64,000 nt of DNA from Conus ventricosus (Eukaryota > Mollusca > Gastropoda > Neogastropoda > Conidae): assembly GCA_018398815.1 (NCBI GenBank), contig JAFLJL010014918.1:1-64000 (forward strand), given 5' to 3'. Every line of letters begins with the position of its first letter. Positions within the stretch are counted from its first letter, which is position 1. Positions 55,144-64,000 of the stretch are shown one piece after another. The notes beneath the pieces are model-generated. The model worked only from the letters and a program-made list of their open reading frames with translations, had not been told where the DNA came from and searched no databases. Made by a program: the position numbers and the translations under genes.

Positions 55144-57515
55144 CGGTAGATAAGATAATGTTGCTTATAGCCCAGCCGACCGCAGAGGGCCACATCAGGG
55201 CTGTCACCACGTTAAATCAACTCACCAGTCATTTAAAAAAAAAAAAAAAAAAAAAAAAAACTTTCACACACCTCGTTAAATGACATCGTCTACAAACGAA
55301 CCAGAAACTTTGTTAAAAATCCTTCTTTCGTAAATCTCAAATCAGATGAAAAATGTTAATTTCTCTCAAAAACCCAAGGATCACGTCAGGCGGGACATCC
55401 TGAACAGGATCTTCATGGACTCCGCTGTAAAATGTTTGTGTCTCACATCGTGCAAGTCCCAACACTCTAAAGAACATGTTTCATTGTGAGTGGTGCATGA
55501 CATGGAATGCACCACGGAGCTTCTTCACTCTTTAAAAGGTAAGAATGGGTAAAATACGAATGGCCGGTGTGCAGCCGGCACAGAACCGTTTCCTCTTTAC
55601 GACCACCCGACGTAGATGGGAGGAAGTCCTTAAGGTTTGGACGGATCTGAAGAGTTTGTTACTCGTCTGTGTGTTCCAATCCTCCTGCCAGAGGTCTCTC
55701 ACATAATCGTTAATTTTGGGTTTCACATCTGAACAGGGGATATAAATGTTGGACAGTTTCTCTCTTGTGGCGTTCTTGGCTAAACGATCAACCATTTCGT
55801 TCCCGCCGATGCCAACATGGCCAGGAAACCCAAGCAAGAGTAATGTTGTAACCGTCCCGCTTCAACTTGCTAAAAAAGTTCAAGAAATGCAAAAGTTCTG
55901 GATGCTGAAGGTTGCGGCCAGCTATGGTTCCAAAGCTGACAGCGAATCGACAGAACCAGAAAGTCCCTCTTTGAAGAATGTGAGATTATCTTCAAAGCCA
56001 GTACCAGAGCAGTAAGTTCAGCAGAATAGACAGAAGCATCGGAATGGATATGTTCCAACAGTATCTGAGAAGGAGCCCCAGGGCAGTAGGCTGCACAGGC
56101 CACTCATCCTCAGACTTGGAACCGTCAGTGAAAACTTTTTGATAGGATGGGAATTTGGAACAGAGCTCAGCATACAAAGCTTGTACGCCAGAGAGTCTGG
56201 TTAGACTCCTTACGGAAAGCTGCAAGATCGAAACGAATCTCTGGTGTGAAAAAGGTCCATGGAGGTTGATCCGGAAACTTGGAAAAATCGGAAACTACTC
56301 CCAGGTCTATACCTGCATTCCGCACGCGAGGCTGCATACGAAGCCCAAACGGCGGAATACATTTCGGGTTTGTTTCAAACTTACTTTGGAACGGAGGGTC
56401 AAAAACACAGTCATAGGCAGGATTCTGCGGTTCTGAGAACAGTCGGATGTAATATTCAAAGACAGTTTCAGCCTGCGGTTTGCACAGTGAAGGTTCACCT
56501 GCTCTGCGTACAGGCTGTACACAGGGTGGTGCGGAACGCTCCAAGACAGAGACGAAGCCCTTGATGGTGGATAGGGTCCAAGAGTTTGAGGTAAGATGAT
56601 CTTGCGGAGCCGTAGACAGCACAACCGTAGTCCAGTTTGGAACGGACCAGGGCTCTGTAGAGGTGCAACAAAGTTTTCTTATCAGCGCCCCCAGTCGGTG
56701 TGTGCTACGACCCGCAGATATTCAGTGCCTTTTGGCAAGCAGTTTTGAGGTTTTTAATATGGCTGAGAAAGTTAAGTTTTTGTGTCAAAAATGACTCCCA
56801 GAAATTTGGCCTCTTTAACAGCTGGAATGGGAGATTTCCCTACTTGAAGTTCCGGATCTGGAAAAAACTGACGGAAATTATGGAAGTGAATACACTGGGT
56901 TTTTGTAGCAGAAAAGGTGAAACCGTTTTCATCCGCCCACCGATGGATTTTATCTACGCAAAGTGGAGCCTGCGCTGGACACTCGGGTACAGGCTTCCAG
57001 TTGCGTAGACAGCAAAATCATCCACAAACAATGAGCAGTCTGAACCCTGCTGAACTGATTGAACAATGTTGTTGATCTTATACTAAAGAGGGCAGGAGAT
57101 AGTATGCTCCCTGTGGAACACCCAACTCCTGCTCGTGGACATCAGAGAGAGTGGTGCCAACCGGACCTGAAACTGTCGTTCTGCCAAAAAATTTTGAATA
57201 AAAAGCGGAAGATGACCTCGAAAACCCAGTCGTGGAGATCATGAAGTATCCCCGACTTCCAGGTGGTATCGTAGGCCTTCTCCAAGTCAAAGAAAATTGC
57301 CACTGCATGCTGTCTGTTTAAAAAAGCGTTTCTAAGTGTAGATTCCAGACGAATCAAATGGTCAACTGTACTACGATGTTTGCGGAAACCACACTGTTCT
57401 TTCGCAAAAGGCCATCGGGTTTCGAGTTTCCACATGAGCTAGCATTGACCATTTTTTCCATCAATTTACAGACACAGCTGGTCAAAGCTATGGGACGGTA
57501 GTTAGATGGATTAGA
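55144..57515 (-). mobile_element. LINE array 2, copy H: RT and RNase H half
   Basis: 5'-truncated at the RT start (SNPSNYRPIALTSCVCKLME, 57515), with tail at 55144-55160. ORF2 is frameshifted at many points but includes the segment missing from copy E (56690-56990). Its 5' edge abuts the tail of the next copy. Confidence 0.87.
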
Positions 57516-57602
57516 AGATAAGATAGATAATGTTGCTTTAGCCCAGCCGACCGCAGAGGGCCACATCAGGGCTGTCACCACGTTAAAATCAACTCACCAG
57601 TC

Positions 57603-57635
<33 letters not shown>

Positions 57636-57755
57636 CAACTTTCACACATCTCGTTAAATGACATCGTCTACAAAGAACCAGAAACTTTGTTAAAAATCCT
57701 TCCGTAAAATCTCAAATCAGATGAAATGTTAATTTCTCTCAAAAACCCAAGGATC
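57516..57755 (-). mobile_element. LINE array 2, last copy: 3' end running into a gap
   Basis: The tail, terminal block, A run (57606-57635) and the start of the ORF2 end are present; the copy stops at the N gap. Confidence 0.85.
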
Positions 57756-57855
57756 NNNNNNNNNNNNNNNNNNNNNNNNNNNNNNNNNNNNNNNNNNNNN
57801 NNNNNNNNNNNNNNNNNNNNNNNNNNNNNNNNNNNNNNNNNNNNNNNNNNNNNNN
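57756..57855. other. Scaffold gap, 100 N
   Basis: Exactly 100 N, a different placeholder size from the first gap. It lies inside LINE sequence. Confidence 0.99.
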
Positions 57856-58149
57856 TGGGATGTAGAAAAAGCCAATAGTTTAAAAATAAAATTTTTCATA
57901 AACTTTCAAAACTGATACATCTTTGGTTACTTCTGCCAATCCACCTGATTGTTTTTTCGAACATTACAAAAGATGTGTTATGAATTTGTCTGGGGTAAGA
58001 AACCAGACAAAATTAACCGGAAAACGGCGCATAAGAGTGTAAAACTTGGAGGCATCGTACCCCTGAATTAAAAAACATTTGTTACCTCTTTAAAACTGTC
58101 GTGGTTTCGTAAAACTGAAAAAACAACCCACAAGTGAAACATATCAGGG

Positions 58150-58685
58150 TCTAGCTTGTAAGCCTTTCGGCGTATATACGCCGATTCATAGACCCCCATA
58201 TGCTGATTTTGATTGAGCGTACGCCGAAATCGTTTTTATCGCGGGAAAAAAAAAAAAAAAATTCGCATCCGGCGCGCTTCTTATTCGGTACGCTGTCGCC
58301 TATTCCAATCGGTCGGGCTCGCCGCCATCTTTGTACACTTTCCCTTGTTAACTTACAGCAGCGAGCATCATGGCGCGAAGAGTCGATGTTGTTCAAGCGC
58401 GGAAAGCCGTTTTGACCAAGGATGCCGCTACCAATGGAGATGGGACTGGCTTGATGCCGATTTTGTCATTTTCGACGACGACGGAAATGAAAAGAGCAAG
58501 TGCCGATATGGTGAATTTTTCAGGAAACTGACTTGTGCTGGCAAGGCCCATTGCACGTTGTGCGATAAGGAGATCGCGTACTCAAACAAAGGTTTCGTTG
58601 CGCTGAAAAACCACTGCGAAACGGACATCCACAGAAAGAGGCTGAAGGAAAAGTAAGGCCGAGTAAGCCTAAATCACTTTTTCCA
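58150..58685 (+). other. Inserted segment with its own upstream region and zinc-finger exon
   Basis: This stretch interrupts the L1/Tx1-like LINE coding text. It contains a palindrome ggcgtatatacgcc (58169-58182), an A run (58247-58261) and the exon described separately. I could not find convincing terminal repeats or a TSD. Confidence 0.5.
58410..58652 (+). CDS. BED-like zinc-finger exon, probable first exon
   Basis: The open frame (58213-58656) becomes protein-like from about 58410: RYQWRWDWLDADFVIFDDDG, KCRYGEFFRKLTC, then CTLCDKEIAYSNKGFVALKN and HCETDIHRKRLKEK. The C-x2-C and H-x(4-5)-H spacing with a preceding aromatic-rich segment fits BED/TTF-like fingers. The coding text ends at AAA followed by gtaagg (58653), a good splice donor, so this may be a first exon without its gene. 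The start is uncertain; ATG at 58425 is in another frame. It could be a captured host exon or part of a DNA transposon. Confidence 0.5.
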
Positions 58686-60049
58686 ATGCTAGGCTCTGAT
58701 ATTCTACTAGCTAATTTTCCTCAATGGCCGCTTATCAAAAAATATGGTCCAGAATTTGTTTCCAGGTTTACGAAATATAACCAATTTTGGTCAGACGTCA
58801 TTGAAGCCTATAAAATGTTTTACTACAAATGCATGCCAGGAAATTCCGCTGAAATTTTAGCTGAACTGATTTGCTATAATAATAGAATCCAAGTTGGAAA
58901 CTCATACGTTATCTCTAGAAAACTGGTAAAAAGAATGTACATTGTCTTGCGGACTTTTTTTATGATAAAGGTCAGTTTCTTTCTTATATGCGTTTCAAAG
59001 AGAAATGTAATATTAATGTCGATTTTGTCACCTTTGCTGGGTATAAATCTGCAATAATCGACCACATTAAACAATGTAGTATTTCTGTAAAGAGCAATAA
59101 ACATACCGATACAACTTGCTGTTTGAAGAAGGTATTTTGCTATTCACAAAGGTTAAAAGCTTTATTACGATATACTTATTGAAAATAATGTTCGACCAAA
59201 ATGCTGCGACAAATGGGATTCGAAACTGATGGTACATCATGACTGGAAATCATGCTTTCTATATACCAGCAAAATAAACGATATTAAACTAAAATGGTTT
59301 CAGCTGAAGATATTCCCTCCGGGGGTTTGCGACCTTGTCGTGGTCGGAGGGTTTGCGTGGTCCAGTGATCCCTTAGGCTTTGCTGGCGGGGGCATCAATA
59401 CTTGGAGATAGGCTGTTTTTTTTCACACTGCTTCTAGGCCTGAGAGGTGCAGATGCTGTTTGGCTAAGCGAACGTGGTAAGGAGTTGATGCCCCTGGTAG
59501 GCTTCCCATGTCAGATAGGCTAAGGGTGAGGATCCTGACTAAGAGTAACCGCCTTTCTCCTTTTCTTGTTTTCTGCCTCCCTTATTTGGCCCTTTTCTAT
59601 CTTCGTCTCCCCTTCAAGTCTTTTTTCCACACTCCTTTTCTCTCTGGGGTTTCCTTAAGATCCGCCGCGTTGCCGTGCGGTGCGACCTGTGTCGGAGGGG
59701 AATGAGATCCTGGTGATTGAGAGGGCCAGCGCTCTCAACACATCACTTTGGCTCGGACCTCTCCTAGACAGGGAGTACACTTTGGCCCGGGTGTACTAAT
59801 CGGCTCCCCTTTTTGGGGGTTTGGGTCAAGACGGGCAGTTCCCCAGCTGGCCAAGTAAACCCCTGCAGTGCTCAGCTCTCTGTTCCCGGGAGTTGAGCAT
59901 GATCAGGGGGGATAGGGTTGGTTGCTTCTGCTTGTCGTATGTCTCTCCCGAAGCCTGGAAGGGGTCAAGACATTGGTTTCTTGGCCCTGGCCCCTTAGTT
60001 GGACTCCAAGGTGGGTGGGTAAGGAGAGATGAATCACAATAAACTAAAT

Positions 60050-61382
60050 ATGACTTCATTAAAAAAAACTACCCCCCCCCAAAAGGAAGAGGAAGGCAGT
60101 ATCCCCTATTTCAGGGGAATTTGAAACAGACAGTGATTCTGACAGTGAGGTAAGACAGAAGACAGGTTTCTGGCTTCCTGGCTCGTGGTGGAAGGGACAG
60201 AGAGGAAAGACCCTTTCAGCTCTGAGCCCTTTTGTTGTACAAAAGGGCTTTCATGGTATAGCAGGTGAACCTCGGTCCATAAAACGATTGAGGAAGGGTT
60301 CGTTTCTTCAATGTCGATCACAGAAGCAATCCGAACAGTTGCAGAAGGCAAAAAAGCTTGTGGATAGGGAGATCAGGGTGACTCCCCATAAGCAATTAAA
60401 TTCATCCAAAGGTGGTGATTCGATGCAGAGATCTGGCGGGTGTTTCAGAGGTGGAAATAAAACGGAGCTGGCGTCCCAGGGTGTGACGGAGGTGCGCAGG
60501 GTGACGATAAAGAAGGGTTCAGAGAGAGTGGCCACCAACACCCTCTTTCTGACCTTCTGCAACCCTGTGATGCCTCCGGTCATCAAGGTTGGTTACCTAA
60601 ATGTTCATGTTCAGTATATGTGCTGTCCCCATTGAGGTGCTTCAGTGCCAGAGTTTGGCCATGTCAGGGACCGCTGTTCGGGGCAAGAGGTATGGGGTTT
60701 TGTTTGCTGCAAGGCAACCCATGAGGGGCCGTGTCAAGATCCGGCACATTGTGCTAACTGCGGTGGCGACCATCCCTCCTCTTCAAGAAACTGTCCTCTT
60801 TGGATTCAGGAATCCGCAATTCAAAGACTAAAGACTGAAAAGAAAATTTCCTTTTTTGAAGCCCGCAAGCAGGTTGTGGGCAGTCAGACGCCGACAGCCT
60901 CTTCCTATGCTTCGGCTGTACGGAAAGTTCCCACAGTTTCCACTCGATCAGTCTGCTGTCAGACTGATGACTTTACGTTCTCGAAGACACTGCAAGTTCG
61001 AACTGTCAACTCTGGTGGAAGCAGGTCCACCACCTCTCAACCCAAAATGATTGCCCTGGTGGAGGCAAAAAATCCCCCCCCTCAGACTGCCCAGCAGTCT
61101 ACAACATCTGCTGCTGGGCAGATTAAAAAACCAGCAGTTCCCCCTCGAACTCCTCTGTCTAGTGCCCGTGCGGGCAAGGGAGTTCCACCCAGTGTGGAGA
61201 TGGTGGAGATAAGGAAAAACCCTCCACCATCTCCCAAATCCAGACCTCCACCTTCTCCAAACTCCAGGCCTTTGTCACCTGCGGGCAAGTTTGCCAGCAG
61301 GTCCAAAGACCAACACAGTCCAGTGAAACTACAAAATAAATTCACTCCATTGGCGGCAGATGTCGATGAGGAGATGACCTGA
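60050..61382 (+). pseudogene. LINE ORF1 (plus-strand copy)
   Basis: The ATG is at 60050, followed by frameshifts. KQLNSSKG is near 60390 and VTEVRRVTIKKGSERVATNT near 60484-60545. The first knuckle is damaged: 60640 on reads PEFGHVRDRC and lacks the leading CFRC in frame. CANCGGDHPSSSRNC is intact. The Pro/Ser-rich C-terminus is open for 245 codons (60645-61382) and ends DEEMT. Confidence 0.83.
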
Positions 61383-61407
61383 TCTCTCTCCTTTTCGCCC
61401 TCGCACC

Positions 61408-63759
61408 ATGGATAGAAACAATATTACATTGGAAATCCGTGGATTAAATTCCAACTTTGAGGAGCTGCAGCTTCTGTGTCAGTCTATAAAACCCTCCGTC
61501 GTGGCTCTTCAGGAAACTCAAATTCAAAGCCAGAAGACCTTTACTTTCTGGCTTTAATATTCTTTCAATACCTGCACAACCATCCATGTTGGGACTGTCG
61601 GGCGGTGTTGCCCTTCTCCTACACAAAACTTTGCTGTATAGTCCTGTCGCTCTGTCTACCTCCTTCAGGCTGTAGCTGCGAGAGTCACTCTCCACAAGAC
61701 TGACCATCTGTTCTCTTTATCTACCTCCTTCTGTCCCGGTTTGTCGTCAGGACCTTGTCAGTCTGATAGGAGAACTTCCTCGACCTTTTTTGCTGTTGGG
61801 TGACTTTAACGGTCACAATCCTCTTTGGGGTAGTGCCGGTAACGTCACCCAGAGGTCTGCTGATTGAGGATGTCCTTTCAGACTTTGGATTTGTGTTGTC
61901 TGAACGACGGATCTGCAACTTACCTCCACTCTTCCCCAGGTTCACTTTCGTGTTTAGATTTGTCGGTTTGTGACCCCTCGCTGGTCCTGGACTATGAGTG
62001 GTCTGTCCATGACGATCTGCACGGAAGTGACCATTTCCCTGTCCTTCTACAACCTGTATTAACTGAACACGTCTCTGTCTCTCAACATCTCAATTATAAG
62101 AAAGCAAACTGGGATCTATTTGCAGCCCCCTATTTCAAAAGAATTCCAGAACACTGATTTTTTTCAGAGTCCAGACCCAGCAGAATCTCTGACTAACACT
62201 ATGATCAAATGTGCTAAAGCCTGTATTCCAGTGTCTTCCGATAAACTTCAAATGCCCAAAACACCCTGGTTCGATTCAGAATGCCAACAAATTTCCAAGG
62301 TTGAAAACGGGCTCAGCGTCAGGTATACCAAGACCTTCGGGTCCAACGCTCGAGCCCATCAGAAACTCCGTGCTAAATCAAGACACACTTTTAAAATCAG
62401 TAAACGTCGGTCCTGGAGAAGCTTCTGCTCCAGGCTGACATCAAAAACTTCTAAGAAAAAAGTGTGGAACATCATTAAGAAAATCAAAGGGAAGAACACC
62501 TGTCCCACTGTGAACCATCTCAAGTTTTCGGATTCTTTAATAACAAAAAGAAAGCAGTTGCTAATCTGCTTGCTTCAACCATTGAAAAGAATTCCTCCTC
62601 TTCTAATAAATCAGTCACTTTTGTCAAACACAAAGCCCTAAAAGAAAAATCTCCCTGCAACTTTTCATCCGACAACATGGAAGACTACAATCTTCCTTTT
62701 ACATTAAACGAGCTGAAATCTGCCTTACTCTCTTGCAGCGATTCCTCTCCAGGTATAGGTGACATACATTATCAACTATTGAAACATCTTCCGCAAGAAG
62801 GTCTGAACATCCTGTTACAGGTATACAACCACGTGTGGACTACAGGTTGCTTTCCACCCTCTTGGTGGACAGCCCTCATTATTCCCATCCCCAAACCTGG
62901 AAAGATCTTTCTAATCCATCTAACTACCGTCCCATAGCTTTGACCAGCTGTGTCTGTAAATTGATGGAAAAAATGGTCAATGCTAGGCTCATGTCGAAAC
63001 TCGAAACCGATGGCCTTTTGGCGAAAGAACAGTGTGGTTTCCGCAAACATCGTAGTACAGTTGACCATTTGATTCGTCTGGAATCTACACTTAGGAACAC
63101 TTTTTTAAACAGACAGCATGCAGTGGCAATTTTCTTTGACTTGGAGAAGGCCTACAATACCACCTGGAAGTCGGGGATACTTCATGATCTCCACGATCTG
63201 GGTTTTTCGAGGTCATCTTCCGCTTTTTATTTCAAAATTTTTTGGCAGAACGACAGTTTCAGGTCCGGGTTGGCACCACTCTCTCTGATGTCCACGAGCA
63301 GGAGTTGGGTGTTCCACAGTACAGGGGAGCATACTATCTCCTGCCCTCTTTAGTATTAAGATCAACAACATTGTTCAATCAGTTCAGCAGGGTTCAGACT
63401 GCTCATTGTTTGTGGATGATTTTGCTGTCTACGCAACTAGAAGCCTGTACCCGAGTGTCCAGCGCAGGCTCCAGCTTTGCGTTAGATAAAAACCATCGGT
63501 GGGTGGATGAAAACGGTTTCACCTTTTCTGCTACAAAAACCCAGTGTATTCACTTCCATAATTTCCGTCAGTTTTTTCCAGATCCGGAACTTCAAGTAGG
63601 GAATCTCCCATTCCAGCTGTTACAGAGGCCAAATTTCTGGGAGTCATTTTTGACCAAAACTTAACTTTCTCAGCCATATTAAAAACCTCAAAACTGCTTG
63701 CCAAAAGGCACTGAATATTCTGCGGGTCGTAGCACACACCGACTGGGCGCTGATAAGAA
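61408..63759 (+). pseudogene. LINE ORF2 fragment: endonuclease and RT (plus-strand copy)
   Basis: The ATG at 61408 (MDRNNITLEIRGLNSNFEEL) is followed by VALQETQIQSQ, LLGDFNGHNPLW (61795) and GSDHFPVLLQ (62020). RT text: MEDYNLPFTLNELKSALLSC, GFRKHRSTVDHLIRLES, FFDLEKAYNTTWK and, near 63411, FVDDFAVYATRS. At least six frameshifts occur. The frame is lost at 63759, so RNase H is absent. Confidence 0.83.
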
Positions 63760-64000
63760 CACAGCTTTACATTTCCGTCCTTATTGAGACACTTAGTGAA
63801 AGGGCAAACAAACAAGGCTTTACACATTTGTAATCCAATATTTTTGTTGCTGTAGTCTGAGCAGAGGCATGTATCAAACTTGTGTACTACTTAACTATGG
63901 AAAATTAACTTCCCAGAAAGTGATGACGTCATTTTTGCACAATATTGTGTTTGTTGTCATTGTTCTAATATTGCCTGACCACTTGCGTACAAGCTTTCAT
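63760..64000. other. Right-edge sequence, nothing recognised
   Basis: AT-rich sequence after the LINE break. It does not continue the L1/Tx1-like LINE that flanks the other side. Confidence 0.55.

Larger units (their letters stand above)
57856..59316 (+). mobile_element. L1/Tx1-like LINE remnant, split by an inserted segment
   Basis: 57985-58056 reads FVWGKKPDKINRKTAHKSVK and then LGGI, the post-palm segment of L1/Tx1-clade RTs. After an unrelated stretch (about 58150-58685), it continues with FPQWPLIKKYGPEFVSRF, QFWSDVIEAYKMF, YNNRIQVGNSYVIS, then in other frames DKGQFLSYMRFKEKCNI and KWFQLKIF, the C-terminal region of the same protein class. It has several frameshifts. The plus-strand I/Nimb-like copy cuts it at 59317. 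Confidence 0.7.
59317..63759 (+). mobile_element. I/Nimb-like LINE copy on the plus strand, 5' complete, 3' truncated
   Basis: The copy starts cctccgggggtttgcgacct at 59317 (the family's 5' end) with a single 5' UTR, ORF1 60050-61382 and ORF2 from 61408. It stops at 63759 in the RT thumb (THTDWG region, gctgataagaa), with no RNase H, 3' UTR or tail. It is the only copy in this orientation apart from the 60-bp tail at 19688. Confidence 0.87.

Overview
This is nuclear DNA of an invertebrate animal. The signs are spliced exons, long microsatellite-filled introns, many non-LTR retrotransposons with target-site duplications (TSDs), and a Maverick/Polinton-type element. The look of the retrotransposons and the CA/CT microsatellites suggests a lophotrochozoan, perhaps a gastropod mollusc, but no sequence here proves the taxon. 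Two N runs (32990-33989, exactly 1000; 57756-57855, exactly 100) are scaffold gaps.

Region 1 (1-17160). A 41-bp minisatellite (1115-1231 and 16612-17159) is split by a 15.4-kb decayed Maverick/Polinton (adintovirus-like) element at 1232-16611. The element starts with AG, ends with CT, has a 33-bp terminal inverted repeat (TIR) and a perfect 5-bp TSD (cgagg). Inside are broken genes for an FtsK/A32-type packaging ATPase (-), likely structural genes (-), a protein-primed family B DNA polymerase (+) and a retroviral-type integrase (-), plus several unidentified reading frames. All are disrupted.

Region 2 (17160-29900). A host C2H2 zinc-finger gene runs on the + strand. Its recognised exons are 19975-20081, 25055-25257, 26649-26764 and 28006-29221. 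It has at least four fingers and a long Glu/Asp-rich tail. A 71-bp unit containing a 21-nt in-frame micro-exon is tandemly repeated just before exon 25055. The 4.8-kb intron is packed with CT, GT, CA and TTG microsatellites.

Region 3 (29900-38477). This is gene 3' flank and unrecognised sequence, a gap, and a minus-strand retrotransposon copy (33990-37248) with a duplicated 5' module.

Region 4 (38478-57755). Two head-to-tail arrays of one non-LTR family (I/Nimb-like: ORF1 with CCHC knuckles; ORF2 with APE endonuclease, reverse transcriptase (RT) and RNase H; 3' tail of TTATC repeats instead of poly(A)) lie entirely on the minus strand. In each array a new 5'-truncated copy begins directly after the tail of the previous one. 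Between the arrays, 43444-44062 is a diverged copy of 31220-31770 from the zinc-finger gene's flank, so this locus has been duplicated or two haplotypes were joined.

Region 5 (57856-64000). Remnants of a second LINE family (L1/Tx1-like, +) are split by a segment with a BED-like zinc-finger exon. A plus-strand copy of the first family follows, complete at its 5' end and cut off at its 3' end.
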